In this document: positions 1 to 7,641 of the stretch, piece by piece
Numbering within the stretch: position 1 is the first letter of the stretch
Layout: each line of letters begins with the position of its first letter
Source: JAYVJM01 sp043769275
GTDB taxonomy: Bacteria > Pseudomonadota > Gammaproteobacteria > Pseudomonadales > UBA7239
Reading direction: 5' to 3'
Length of the DNA: 12,905 nt
NCBI GenBank assembly: GCA_043769275.1
Contig: JAYVJM010000098.1
Coordinates: 1 to 12,905, forward strand
Program-made: the position numbers and the translations under genes
The notes under the pieces: generated by a model
The model's database searches: none
Seen by the model: only the letters and a program-made list of their open reading frames with translations
Told to the model about the DNA's origin: nothing

Positions 1-105
1 TATTGAAAAACTCTGGGCTAATCTCAAGCGTTTTTGGAGAAACCACGCAAATATGACCTTGGATGAAATGATTGTTTCGTCTACTTGTTTGTGTGATTAG
101 CTATA
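1..105 (+). mobile_element. Right end of an IS630-like insertion sequence (boundary inferred)
   Basis: The transposase stop (98-100) is followed at once by CTATATAAGC (101-110), which contains TA dinucleotides at 102-103, 104-105 and 106-107. IS630 elements duplicate a TA target and usually end within a few bases of the transposase stop, so I place the edge near 103-107. The other end is outside the window, so the inverted repeat cannot be matched here. Confidence 0.45.
2..100 (+). CDS. IS630-family transposase, C-terminal fragment
   Basis: The window opens inside a plus-strand reading frame that ends with TAG at 98-100. The 32 visible residues begin IEKLWANLKRFWRNHA and end SSTCLCD. The IEKLWANLKR stretch fits the end of the DDE catalytic domain in IS630/Tc1-mariner-like transposases, where the last acidic residue lies in an 'IE-x-W/F-x-x-K/L-K' context, followed by a short basic tail. 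In the family this enzyme cuts and pastes the element into TA dinucleotides. Only the last tenth or so of the protein is here, so I cannot tell whether the whole gene is intact. It overlaps the end of a minus-strand gene at 81-100, which suggests the IS lies across that gene's 3' end. An alternative is another DDE family, but the motif fits IS630 best. Confidence 0.7.
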   Translation: MEKLWANLKRFWRNHANMTLDEMIVSSTCLCD

Positions 106-420
106 TAAGCACTGCACCAAGCGTTCTCCTCCTCTGGGATTAACGCATAAACAACAGGTTTCTTTGTATCGGCATCAACCGCATTAGGAACCAGATAATG
201 CACGCCTTGTCCATCACTACAATCATGTATCTTGAATTTCTGCAGCACCTGCACCGTATCCACTGTGTCTGTGATACCAACCACCAAAACCTTGACGCGC
301 TGGTCTTTATTGGGCGAAGTAATGTTCCGTATTCAGCACGTAGTGTTCAGGTGTGCCTGCATACACAGACACGGAAAGCAGCGCGGCCAGCAAAACATTA
401 AGACATATAAAAACTTTCAC
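81..420 (-). pseudogene. Small secreted protein, frameshifted and probably truncated by the IS end
   Basis: On the minus strand a GTG start at 420-418, with GGGG about 8 nt upstream, opens a 37-residue frame that begins VKVFICLNVLLAALLSVS and continues VYAGTPEHYVL. It has a short basic start, a hydrophobic core and an A-x-A-like site after VYA, so it looks like a Sec signal peptide. This frame stops at 309-307. The +1 frame is open from about 330 and reads SPNKDQRVKVLVVGITDTV and on to a stop at 83-81, about 75 residues. Joined by one frameshift near 307-325, the two parts would give a single exported protein of about 110 residues. I do not recognise the family. The last codons (about ANHTNK) lie in the IS end, so the native C-terminus may be lost. 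Two separate small genes is the alternative, but the second frame lacks a convincing start and ribosome site. Confidence 0.5.
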
Positions 421-615
421 ATCGCACCCCAATAGAACGCAATGAGCGGCACACTTTTCGACATTTGTTGCCGGACGAAAGTTTCATCACAAACCAAGCC
501 ACAGCCCTGCACAATTCACTCGACCAGAACACAAATGTCGATCAGTAAGCGCAAGCGTGGAGATAACGCTAAACTGCACGCACAATCCACCTCTTTTTTT
601 ATCGGTTTAAAATTC
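421..615. other. Gene-free leader between the broken gene and rimO
   Basis: This 195-nt stretch separates the minus-strand secreted-protein gene from rimO and must hold the promoters of both. An in-frame extension of rimO runs back to an ATG at 442, but its 58 residues are Ser/Thr/Lys-rich, with no resemblance to RimO. I see no clear -35/-10 pair, hairpin or repeat. Confidence 0.4.
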
Positions 616-1950
616 ATGTCTTCACATAAAGTCGGCTTTGTTAGCCTTGGCTGCCCAAAAGCATTGGTCGATTCCGAGCGTATTCTTACGCAATTGCGCA
701 TGGAAGGTTACGACGTGGTGCCCACCTATCAGGATGCCGATGTCGTCGTGGTTAACACCTGCGGTTTTATCGACAGCGCCAAACAAGAGTCGCTGGATGC
801 CATCGGCGAAGCCATCGCTGAAAACGGCCGCGTGATCGTCACAGGCTGCATGGGAACAGGGGCAGATGCAGACACCATTCGCCAAACGCACCCACAAATT
901 CTGGCGATCAGCGGCGCAGCCCAATACGAGCAAGTGGTGAGCACGGTACATGAATATCTACCACCCAAACGCAACCACAACCCACTTATTGACTTGGTGC
1001 CACCTCAAGGCATCAAACTCACACCGCGCCATTACGCCTATTTGAAAATATCCGAAGGCTGCAACCACCGCTGCTCGTTTTGCAAAATCCCCGCCATGCG
1101 AGGCGACTTGGTTAGCCGCCCAATAGGTGAGGTGATGGACGAAGCCGAACGCTTGGTCAAGGCCGGCGTAAAAGAGTTGCTGGTGATCTCGCAAGACACC
1201 TCCGCTTACGGTGTAGACGTGAAATACCGCACGGGCTTTTGGCAAGGACAGCCACTCAAAACCAACATGAAAACCCTGTGCGAAGCATTGGGCACACTCG
1301 GCGTGTGGGTGCGCTTGCACTATGTATATCCGTATCCGCATGTGGATGACATTATTCCGCTGATGGCGGCGGGCAAAATTTTGCCGTATCTCGACATCCC
1401 CTTTCAGCACGCATCCCCTACTATCCTGAAAGCCATGAAACGCCCAGCACATCAAGAAAAAACACTGGCACGCATACAGTCATGGCGTGAAATTTGCCCT
1501 GACATTACGCTACGCTCAACATTTGTTGTCGGCTTTCCGGGGGAAACTGAACAGGACTTTCAAATGCTGCTTGACTGGCTGCAAGAGGCACAGCTCGACC
1601 ACGTGGGCTGCTTCCAATTCTCGCCCGTAGATGGCATAGCCGCAAATGATTTGCCGAATCAGGTAGATGCTGCGGTGAAACAGGCGCGTTGGGAGTGTTT
1701 TATGGAAACAGCACAACGTATTTCCGCAGCCAAAATGGCAAAAAAAATTGGCACTGAAATTGACGTATTGATTGATGAAATAAACGACGAAGGCGCAGTA
1801 GGTAGAAGCTGCGCAGACGCACCAGAAATTGATGGCTCCGTTTTCTTGAATAATGAACTAAGTGGATCAGCGCAGCTAAAACCCGGCCAAATTGTGCGTG
1901 CCTTGGTAGATGAGGCCGATGAGTACGACCTATGGGCAACTGTAATCTAA
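616..1950 (+). CDS. rimO: Ribosomal protein S12 methylthiotransferase RimO
   Basis: This is a radical SAM enzyme that adds a methylthio group to the conserved aspartate of ribosomal protein S12. From the ATG at 616 it gives 444 residues, close to the 441 of E. coli RimO. The N-terminal UPF0004 domain has the three cluster cysteines C13 (SLGCPKALVDSE), C49 (VVNTCGF) and C78 (VTGCMG). The radical SAM motif CNHRCSFC gives C149, C153 and C156. The C-terminal ~65 residues look like a TRAM domain. An earlier in-frame ATG at 442 is rejected because RimO proteins begin just before the VGFVSLGCPK segment. The ribosome site before 616 is weak. The gene is convergent with pilU, with a hairpin between them. 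The SLGCPKA segment separates RimO from the related tRNA enzyme MiaB. Confidence 0.96.
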   Translation: MSSHKVGFVSLGCPKALVDSERILTQLRMEGYDVVPTYQDADVVVVNTCGFIDSAKQESLDAIGEAIAENGRVIVTGCMGTGADADTIRQTHPQILAISGAAQYEQVVSTVHEYLPPKRNHNPLIDLVPPQGIKLTPRHYAYLKISEGCNHRCSFCKIPAMRGDLVSRPIGEVMDEAERLVKAGVKELLVISQDTSAYGVDVKYRTGFWQGQPLKTNMKTLCEALGTLGVWVRLHYVYPYPHVDDIIPLMAAGKILPYLDIPFQHASPTILKAMKRPAHQEKTLARIQSWREICPDITLRSTFVVGFPGETEQDFQMLLDWLQEAQLDHVGCFQFSPVDGIAANDLPNQVDAAVKQARWECFMETAQRISAAKMAKKIGTEIDVLIDEINDEGAVGRSCADAPEIDGSVFLNNELSGSAQLKPGQIVRALVDEADEYDLWATVI

Positions 1951-1958
1951 TAATCGAA

Positions 1959-1993
1959 CCCGTTCATGGTGCGCTTGTCAAACCATAAACGGG
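1959..1993. terminator. Hairpin between convergent rimO and pilU
   Basis: Arms CCCGTTCATGGT (1959-1970) and ACCATAAACGGG (1982-1993) pair over 12 positions with one C/A mismatch (1965/1987) around an 11-nt loop. It lies 9 nt after the rimO stop and 15 nt before the pilU stop, so it could end transcription from both sides. There is no clear T tract on either side, so it may act as a transcript-end stabiliser instead. Confidence 0.55.
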
Positions 1994-2008
1994 CGTGGAC
2001 TAGCAGCA

Positions 2009-3154
2009 CTACCGCTTGCGTAGCAAGCCACCACCACGCGGGGTACTTGGCGAATCCACCTCCATGGAAAGCTGAGTCCCCGCACCGCCTTTATCTACGC
2101 TCAGTTTAATCATCAAACGCAGATCATTGGGTGAGTCAGCATGCGCAATGGCATCTTCATACGTAATTTCACCTGCTTCATACAAAACGTTTAGTGCCTG
2201 ATCGAAAGTTTGCATGCCTAGCTCTGTAGATTTCCGCATTAAATCTTTGAGCTGGTGAATATCACCTTTACGAATCAAGTCTGCCACGAGCGGCGAGTTC
2301 AGCAACACCTCCACCACTGAGCGGCGACCACTGCCATCTTTTGTTGGCACCAACTGTTGCGCCACAATCGCCTTCAAATTGAGCGAGAGATCCATCCATA
2401 GCTGCACATGCATATCGGCAGGAAAAAAGTGAATAATGCGATCCAATGCTTGGTTTGCGTTATTTGCGTGCAGCGTACACAAACACAAGTGGCCTGTTTC
2501 AGCAAAGGCAATTGCGTGGTTCATTGTCTCACGCGAGCGCACCTCGCCAATCAAAATCACATCTGGTGCCTGCCGCAATGTGTTTTTTAATGCCGACTCA
2601 AACGATTCGGTATCAATACCTACTTCACGCTGTGTGACGATGCAGCCTTGGTGCTGGTGAATAAATTCGACAGGGTCTTCAATACTGATGATGTGCCCTT
2701 TCGAGTTCTGATTGCGGTAACCCAGCATAGCCGCCAACGAGGTCGATTTCCCTACACCCGTTGCCCCTACGAAGATCACCAGCCCGCGTTTGAGCATCGC
2801 CAGTTCGCTAACGATCTTCGGCAAACCGAGGTCTTCTATTTTTGGAATCGTCAGCTCAATACGCCGCAATACGGCACCCATTAAATTGCGCTGAAAAAAA
2901 GCATTGGCACGAAAACGGCCGATACCGCGCGCAGAAATGGCAAAGTTAAGCTCCTGCCTAGCCAGAAATTCATCGCGCTGTTTTTCGTTCATTAAGCCCA
3001 GCACAATTTCGCGTGTTTGCTCTGGCGAGAGTGCAGTTTTGCTCACAGGCTCTATGCTGCCATTGAGCTTAATAGACGGCGGCACACCGGCTGTTAAAAA
3101 TAAGTCTGAAGCACCCTTTTCAACCATCAATTCCAGTAGTTTATTGATGTCCAT
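2009..3154 (-). CDS. pilU: Type IV pilus retraction ATPase PilU
   Basis: PilU is the accessory retraction ATPase of type IV pili. It forms a cytoplasmic hexamer at the pilus base and works with PilT. The 381-residue length is close to the 382 of P. aeruginosa PilU. The N-terminal PAS-like half (1-~100) starts MDINKLLELMVEKGASDLFL. The RecA-like half has Walker A GATGVGKST (130-138), the Asp box IEDPVEF (158-164), Walker B DVILIGEV with catalytic E204, and the His box around GHLCLCTLH (221-229). The PilT-type AIRNLIRE motif is degenerate (ADLIRKG), as expected of PilU. The last ~35 residues form a polar tail rich in Ser, Pro and Gly ending GGGLLRKR. It follows pilT with a 40-nt gap and no terminator, so the two are probably cotranscribed. 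Confidence 0.95.
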   Translation of the reverse strand: MDINKLLELMVEKGASDLFLTAGVPPSIKLNGSIEPVSKTALSPEQTREIVLGLMNEKQRDEFLARQELNFAISARGIGRFRANAFFQRNLMGAVLRRIELTIPKIEDLGLPKIVSELAMLKRGLVIFVGATGVGKSTSLAAMLGYRNQNSKGHIISIEDPVEFIHQHQGCIVTQREVGIDTESFESALKNTLRQAPDVILIGEVRSRETMNHAIAFAETGHLCLCTLHANNANQALDRIIHFFPADMHVQLWMDLSLNLKAIVAQQLVPTKDGSGRRSVVEVLLNSPLVADLIRKGDIHQLKDLMRKSTELGMQTFDQALNVLYEAGEITYEDAIAHADSPNDLRLMIKLSVDKGGAGTQLSMEVDSPSTPRGGGLLRKR

Positions 3155-3194
3155 TTTCCGTTCCTATAAGAGATACACCAATTAAAAAAACATC

Positions 3195-4229
3195 TCAGAA
3201 GTTATCAGGCATTTTGGCTTTTTCTCGTGCCACTTCGCGCGTAATGGTGCCTTTGGCGACCAAATTCGTTAAGCATTGATCTAGCGTTTGCATGCCAATA
3301 GAGCCACCAGTTTGAATAGCAGAATACATTTGTGCAATTTTATCTTCGCGGATCAAATTGCGAATCGCGGCTGTGCCGCGCATAATTTCGTGCGCAGCCA
3401 CACGGCCGCCCCCCGCTTTTTTCAACAGCGTTTGTGAAATAACAGCTTGCATCGACTCCGACAACATCGAGCGAACCATTGATTTTTCTTGCGCGGGAAA
3501 CACGTCAACCACGCGGTCAATCGTTTTGGCCGCAGAGGTGGTATGCAATGTGCCAAACACTAAGTGACCGGTTTCAGCGGCGGTAAGTGCAAGGCGGATT
3601 GTCTCCAAGTCACGCAACTCACCCACCAGAATAATGTCAGGGTCTTCACGCAAAGCAGAACGCAAAGCGTCAGCAAAGCTGTGCGTATCGCGGTGTACTT
3701 CACGTTGGTTGACTAAGCATTTTTTGCTTTGATGCACAAATTCAATCGGGTCTTCAATGGTCAGTATGTGTTCATATTTATTGTCATTTATGTAGTCGAT
3801 CATCGCGGCCAGCGTGGTTGATTTACCTGAGCCGGTAGGGCCTGTCACCAATATGAGTCCACGGGGCGTTTTACTGATATCCCTGAAGACTTCGCCCATC
3901 CCTAGGTCTTCCATGCTCAACACTTTCGAGGGAATAGTACGAAAAACCGCACCTGAACCACGATTTTGGTTAAATGCATTCACACGAAAGCGCGCCACAC
4001 CCGGCACTTCAAAAGAAAAATCCGTCTCCCAATGCTCTTCGTAATCTTTGCGCTGCTTATCATTCATAATGTCGTAAATCAGGCCATGCACTTCTCTGTG
4101 CTCCATGGCAGGCAAATTGATACGACGCACATCGCCATCTACCCGTATCATGGGCGGCAGCCCAGCGGAAAGGTGTAAATCAGAAGCGCCTTGTTTTGCA
4201 CTGAAAGCCAGCAACTCTGTAATATCCAT
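3195..4229 (-). CDS. pilT: Type IV pilus twitching motility ATPase PilT
   Basis: PilT is the main retraction motor: its cytoplasmic hexamer hydrolyses ATP to depolymerise the pilus, giving twitching motility and DNA uptake. From the ATG at 4229 it has 344 residues, the same as P. aeruginosa PilT. An in-frame start at 4268 would add 13 residues before MDITELLAFS, which is the usual PilT N-terminus, so I use the shorter form. Motifs: Walker A GPTGSGKST (130-138), Asp box IEDPIEF (158-164), Walker B DIILVGELRD with E204, His box TGHLVFGTLHTTSA (220-233), and the PilT-specific AIRNLIRE (288-295) needed for retraction. It is divergent from yggS and upstream of pilU. Confidence 0.97.
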   Translation of the reverse strand: MDITELLAFSAKQGASDLHLSAGLPPMIRVDGDVRRINLPAMEHREVHGLIYDIMNDKQRKDYEEHWETDFSFEVPGVARFRVNAFNQNRGSGAVFRTIPSKVLSMEDLGMGEVFRDISKTPRGLILVTGPTGSGKSTTLAAMIDYINDNKYEHILTIEDPIEFVHQSKKCLVNQREVHRDTHSFADALRSALREDPDIILVGELRDLETIRLALTAAETGHLVFGTLHTTSAAKTIDRVVDVFPAQEKSMVRSMLSESMQAVISQTLLKKAGGGRVAAHEIMRGTAAIRNLIREDKIAQMYSAIQTGGSIGMQTLDQCLTNLVAKGTITREVAREKAKMPDNF

Positions 4230-4306
4230 GCAAAAATCCGTAGTAGTTGTCGAATTTGAATGCTGCAATAACCTGCGGACTCACACCAGCCTGCGATACA
4301 ACACCC
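4230..4306. promoter_or_regulatory. Divergent pilT / yggS promoter region
   Basis: These 77 nt separate the pilT and yggS start codons and must carry the promoter of at least one of the two divergent operons. I cannot point to a confident -35/-10 pair on either strand. Its position alone supports the call. The yggS start at 4307 has no strong Shine-Dalgarno sequence in front. Confidence 0.4.
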
Positions 4307-5002
4307 ATGAGCAATCTTTTTTCTAACACGGTCGCGCTACGCGAACGCATACAGCGAGCGGCACAAGAGTGCGAGCGCGATGCCACAGCTATCATTGTAG
4401 TCGCAGTCAGTAAAACACACGATGCCAACGCCATTGCCGCCGCCTACCAACAAGGTTTCACGCACATTGGTGAAAACTATGTACAAGAGGCTGCCGGTAA
4501 AGTAGCACAATTGGCCTCCCTGCCGCTCATTTGGCACCTCCTTGGCCCGCTACAGGCAAACAAAACCCGTTGGGTCGCGGAACACTGCCATTGGCTGCAT
4601 AGCTTGGATCGCCTGAGCATAGCCAAACGCTTGCACACACAACGCCCTGCCCAATTACCACCACTAAACGTCTGTTTGCAGGTCAATATTGATGGCGAAA
4701 CCAGCAAAGCAGGGCTGCCAATAGCCGACGTGTGCGATTTCACGAGCACATTGCTGAAGCTCGACCGCCTTGCTATACGGGGGTTGATGGTGATCCCAAA
4801 ACCCAAACAGCCAGCAGCGCAAACGCTGGTAGCATTTCAGCGTGCAGCGGCCTGTCTGCGCACATTGCAGGCGCAATTTCCCTCTCTGCCGCTGGATACG
4901 CTCTCAATGGGCATGTCGGCAGACTTAGAGCTTGCTATTGCCGCTGGCAGCACAATGCTGCGCGTGGGAACCGACATTTTCGGGGCGCGCCCACAGAAAT
5001 AG
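4307..5002 (+). CDS. yggS: YggS-family pyridoxal phosphate homeostasis protein (PLPBP)
   Basis: This family binds pyridoxal 5'-phosphate in the cytosol and balances free vitamin B6 and amino acid pools. It has no known catalytic reaction. From the ATG at 4307 the protein has 231 residues (E. coli YggS 234), with the PLP-binding lysine at K36 in VVAVSKTH, the same number as in E. coli. Other family blocks are IGENYVQEA (54-62), WHLLGPLQANK (76-86), the LQVNIDGETSKAGL segment (124-137) and LSMGMSADLELAI with RVGTDIFGAR near the end. A start at 4247 adds 20 residues not seen in the family and reaches into the pilT leader, so I reject it. The proC gene follows after 42 nt, and this pairing is widely conserved. 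Confidence 0.95.
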   Translation: MSNLFSNTVALRERIQRAAQECERDATAIIVVAVSKTHDANAIAAAYQQGFTHIGENYVQEAAGKVAQLASLPLIWHLLGPLQANKTRWVAEHCHWLHSLDRLSIAKRLHTQRPAQLPPLNVCLQVNIDGETSKAGLPIADVCDFTSTLLKLDRLAIRGLMVIPKPKQPAAQTLVAFQRAAACLRTLQAQFPSLPLDTLSMGMSADLELAIAAGSTMLRVGTDIFGARPQK

Positions 5003-5044
5003 TCCTATCAGACATAATGTCAGCGACTTTCCGGAGCAACACTT

Positions 5045-5875
5045 ATGAGCAATATGTCTACATCAACGCTGGGCTTTATCGGCGCGGGCAATATGGCCAG
5101 CAGCTTGATAGACGGCCTTATCCGCCAAGGCCATGCCCCGCAGTCGATCATTGCATCGACTCGCCATGCAACAACACAGGACGCTCTGCATAAACGCTTC
5201 CATATATTAGCAACACGCGACAATCACGCCGTAGCGAGCGCAGCGGATATGGTGGTTTTGGCAGTCAAACCACAAATGCTGAAAGCCGTTTTACTGGATA
5301 TTGCGCCTACGCTGCACATCCACAAACCATTGATTATTTCCGTCGCAGCAGGTATCAGCCTTAACAGCATAGAAACCTGGCTAGGCGGCACGCTGCCCAT
5401 TGTGCGCTGCATGCCGAACACGCCCGCGCAAGTGTTGATGGGGGCAAGCGGCTTATACGCCAATGCCCATGTGAGCGCAGCGCAACGTGTGCAAACACAG
5501 GCTATTCTGGAGGCCGTAGGGCTGGCGGTATGGCTTGATACAGAAGCGCAAATAGACGCAGTGACAGCAGTATCCGGTAGCGGACCCGCCTATTTTTTCC
5601 TATTGATGGAGGCGATGATCGCCACCGGCATTGAGTTGGGTTTGGCACCTGAAACAGCGCGTGCATTAACACTACAAACCGCACGAGGTGCTGCGCAAAT
5701 GGCCGTGCAGGCAGATGTTGACCCCGCTACACTGCGCGCACGCGTTACGTCACCTGGCGGCACGACCGCAAGCGCCATCGCTTATTTCGACAGCCACAAG
5801 CTACGCGAAACCATCAGCGGTGCGGTACAGGCAGCAGCAGCACGCTCGAAAGAACTGACCGAAACACTGACCTGA
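5045..5875 (+). CDS. proC: Pyrroline-5-carboxylate reductase ProC
   Basis: ProC reduces pyrroline-5-carboxylate to L-proline with NAD(P)H, the last step of proline synthesis, in the cytosol. The protein has 276 residues. The N-terminal Rossmann nucleotide site is FIGAGNMASS (11-20), followed by AVKPQM (73-78), MPNTPA (123-128), SGSGPAYFF (177-185) and the C-terminal signature VTSPGGTTASAI (234-245) of the dimer domain. The ATG at 5045 has CGGAG about 8 nt upstream. A second in-frame ATG at 5054 would remove three residues and cannot be excluded. It follows yggS closely and is followed by a 180-nt gap with a palindromic repeat, which may separate this operon from the next one. Confidence 0.97.
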   Translation: MSNMSTSTLGFIGAGNMASSLIDGLIRQGHAPQSIIASTRHATTQDALHKRFHILATRDNHAVASAADMVVLAVKPQMLKAVLLDIAPTLHIHKPLIISVAAGISLNSIETWLGGTLPIVRCMPNTPAQVLMGASGLYANAHVSAAQRVQTQAILEAVGLAVWLDTEAQIDAVTAVSGSGPAYFFLLMEAMIATGIELGLAPETARALTLQTARGAAQMAVQADVDPATLRARVTSPGGTTASAIAYFDSHKLRETISGAVQAAAARSKELTETLT

Positions 5876-5915
5876 AATGCCGTTTTTAGAACCTTGTCAG
5901 CAATAACCTCCTGAT

Positions 5916-5977
5916 TTCGCCCTGAGCCTGTTGCAGGACTGTTCATAGTTCGATGCCTTCGACAGGCTCAGAGTGAA
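5916..5977. repeat. REP-like dispersed palindrome after proC
   Basis: The arms at 5916-5937 and 5956-5977 are inverted copies, identical at 18 of 22 positions, with a perfect core CTGAGCCTGT / ACAGGCTCAG and an 18-nt loop. The right arm includes CCTTCGACAGGCTCAG, a form I know as a common intergenic palindrome in beta- and gammaproteobacteria. It lies 41 nt after the proC stop and could end or protect the yggS-proC transcript. The mismatches suggest an older or degenerate copy. Confidence 0.65.
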
Positions 5978-6045
5978 CCGGTATCAATTTGGGAAGTTAT
6001 TTTTAATAATATTCTTACTACGGCTTACCACACGCCACATCGACC

Positions 6046-6049
6046 GGAG
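6046..6049 (+). promoter_or_regulatory. Shine-Dalgarno GGAG that sets the GTG start of yggT
   Basis: GGAG lies 6 nt before GTG at 6056. No ATG occurs nearby before codon 10, so this site supports the GTG start. Confidence 0.6.
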
Positions 6050-6055
6050 TTTTCT

Positions 6056-6646
6056 GTGAGCACACTGTCACACATTGGCATCATGATTGTACAAACCATC
6101 GGCAGCATCTATTTGCTGATGGTGCTTTTGCGTTTTTTACTGCAACTGGCGCGCGCCGATTTTTACAATCCCCTATCACAATCCATTGTCAAAGCCACCA
6201 ACCCGCTCTTGGTGCCCCTACGCAAAATGATTCCCAGCCTGTTTGGCATAGACATCGCGTGTTTATTGCTGGCGCTCGGCGTGGAGTTCATCACCGTTTA
6301 CTTAAGCGTACTACTGGCAGGAGGGCTTATTGATCCGCTGCCGGCGCTGCTGTGGAGCGGCCTCGGCATACTGTCCATGACGGTGTATGTGTTCTTTATC
6401 TGCATGATTGTGATGATCATTTTGAGCTTTGTCGCGCCTTACAGCCGTCATCCACTGGCCATGCTGGCAGTACAGTTGGTGCGTCCGATTTGCGCACCCT
6501 TTCAGCGTTTGATTCCGGCTATCGGCGGCTTTGACCTTTCTCCTATTTTCGTATTTTTGCTGCTGAATATTGCACGCACATTGATCGAAAGAGGCGCAAG
6601 TATGGTCGGCGCCATACCGCAGCTTGTGCCAGGACTGCTTGGGTAG
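6056..6646 (+). CDS. yggT: YggT-family integral membrane protein
   Basis: A small inner-membrane protein of 196 residues (E. coli YggT 188). It holds two YGGT repeats. Each has a hydrophobic segment, then an NP/RP-x-x-x-P motif and a second hydrophobic segment: NPLLVPLRKMIP (49-60) and RPICAPFQRLIP (143-154). Hydrophobic stretches lie near 8-31, 64-88, 97-127 and 160-175. The family has been linked to osmotic tolerance in bacteria and to thylakoid organisation in plastid relatives, but its molecular activity is unclear. The start is GTG with GGAG upstream. Only 5 nt separate its stop from yggU, so the two are translationally close. Its position after yggS-proC is the usual one in proteobacteria. 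Confidence 0.93.
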   Translation: MSTLSHIGIMIVQTIGSIYLLMVLLRFLLQLARADFYNPLSQSIVKATNPLLVPLRKMIPSLFGIDIACLLLALGVEFITVYLSVLLAGGLIDPLPALLWSGLGILSMTVYVFFICMIVMIILSFVAPYSRHPLAMLAVQLVRPICAPFQRLIPAIGGFDLSPIFVFLLLNIARTLIERGASMVGAIPQLVPGLLG

Positions 6647-6651
6647 CCCAC

Positions 6652-6951
6652 GTGACGTTTTATCGACAGCAAGGCGAAAACTTGCAGCTATTTTGTTTAG
6701 TGCAGCCAAAAGCCGCCTGTAATGAGGTTGTCGGAATTCATGAAGACCGCCTCAAAATCCGTATTACTGCGCCACCAACAGAAGGCAAAGCGAACGCCTA
6801 TCTAATTCGTTTTTTTGCTCATTTTCTTGGCATACCTCGTCCGCATACTAGCGTTCAAACCGGAAAAATTGGAAGGCGTAAAACCGTGTGCATTACCCAT
6901 CAGCAACAACTGCCGAAGGAATTACAGCTTTTTGATAACACTAGGCAATAA
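6652..6951 (+). CDS. yggU: YggU / DUF167 family small protein
   Basis: A 99-residue soluble protein of the DUF167 (UPF0235) family, whose function is not established. The diagnostic block is RITAPPTEGKANAYLIRFFA (38-57), followed by the basic GKIGRRKTV segment (71-79), where the family usually has 'G-x-x-S-R-x-K'. Here the serine position is G and R, a small deviation. I choose GTG at 6652 because it is just 5 nt after the yggT stop and gives the usual family length of about 100. No ATG serves. It lies between yggT and the HAD phosphatase, so it is probably translated from the same message. Confidence 0.9.
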   Translation: MTFYRQQGENLQLFCLVQPKAACNEVVGIHEDRLKIRITAPPTEGKANAYLIRFFAHFLGIPRPHTSVQTGKIGRRKTVCITHQQQLPKELQLFDNTRQ

Positions 6952-6963
6952 AGGACATGATGA

Positions 6964-7617
6964 ATGACTCTCGCTATCTTTGACCTCGACAACACCTTAC
7001 TTGCGGGTGATTCCGATAATGCTTGGTGCGAATTTGTTGCAGACTTAGGGCTTGTTGATAGATCCGACTACCTGCAAAAAACCAACGGCTTTTACGCCGA
7101 TTACTGCCGTGGGGAGCTGGACATTGTCGCCTACCAGCGTTTTATTCTGGCTCCGCTGGTGGGCGTAGAACCCGAGCAACTGTTGCGTTGGCATGCGCAG
7201 TTTATGCGCGAAAAAATTGAAGCCATTATCCTGCCCGAAGCGCAGGCGCTAGTGGAGTCTCACCGCACACAAGGCCATACACCTATCATCATCACCGCCA
7301 CCAACACCTTTATCACAGCACCCATTGCCAAACGCCTTGGCATCGAGCACCTGCTGGCGACACTGCCCGAACAACGCAATGGTTTCTACACGGGCGATGT
7401 CACAGGCATCCCTTGTTACCGCGAGGGGAAAGTCGAACGGCTGGCGCTGTGGCTAACCGAGCATCACGAAAACTTGACGGGCAGTTTTTTCTACAGCGAC
7501 TCGCACAATGACTTGCCCTTGTTAGGGCAGGTGGAGCACCCTGTTGCTGTCGACCCTGATGATCAACTTCGCGCATACGCCACGCAGCACGGCTGGCCAA
7601 TACTGAGCTTGCGCTGA
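6964..7617 (+). CDS. HAD-IB family hydrolase (SerB-like phosphatase)
   Basis: A 217-residue cytosolic HAD phosphatase of subfamily IB, the group that includes phosphoserine phosphatase. Motif I is FDLDNTLL, with nucleophile D7 and acid/base D9. Motif II is IIITATN, with T111. The motif III lysine is K156 in REGKVERL, and motif IV is YSDSHNDLPLL, with D179 and D183. The glycine of the usual GDSxND is replaced by serine, which is common in this CicA/SerB-like branch. The cap domain spans about 15-90. The substrate cannot be read from sequence; it is not the main SerB, which is longer in most proteobacteria. AAAGGA lies 7 nt before the ATG, and a stop codon just before excludes an earlier start. 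It sits 12 nt after yggU and 24 nt before the transaldolase. Confidence 0.88.
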   Translation: MTLAIFDLDNTLLAGDSDNAWCEFVADLGLVDRSDYLQKTNGFYADYCRGELDIVAYQRFILAPLVGVEPEQLLRWHAQFMREKIEAIILPEAQALVESHRTQGHTPIIITATNTFITAPIAKRLGIEHLLATLPEQRNGFYTGDVTGIPCYREGKVERLALWLTEHHENLTGSFFYSDSHNDLPLLGQVEHPVAVDPDDQLRAYATQHGWPILSLR

Positions 7618-7641
7618 TCCGCCATCACTACAGGAGCCACG

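Noticed and set aside
198..435. Two overlapping plus-strand frames opposite the secreted-protein gene
   Set aside because: Both are short, mutually overlapping, without ribosome sites, and the minus-strand reading carries a signal peptide.
442..615. Longer RimO start at 442
   Set aside because: The added 58 residues are Ser/Thr/Lys-rich, with no similarity to RimO. Family members begin just before VGFVSLGCPK.
958..1455. 165-residue minus-strand frame inside rimO
   Set aside because: It is antisense to a clear rimO, rich in His, Arg and Ala, and has no domain signal. It is a shadow of the codon pattern.
4230..4268. PilT start at 4268
   Set aside because: It adds 13 Ser/Thr-rich residues; the ATG at 4229 gives exactly the usual 344 residues.
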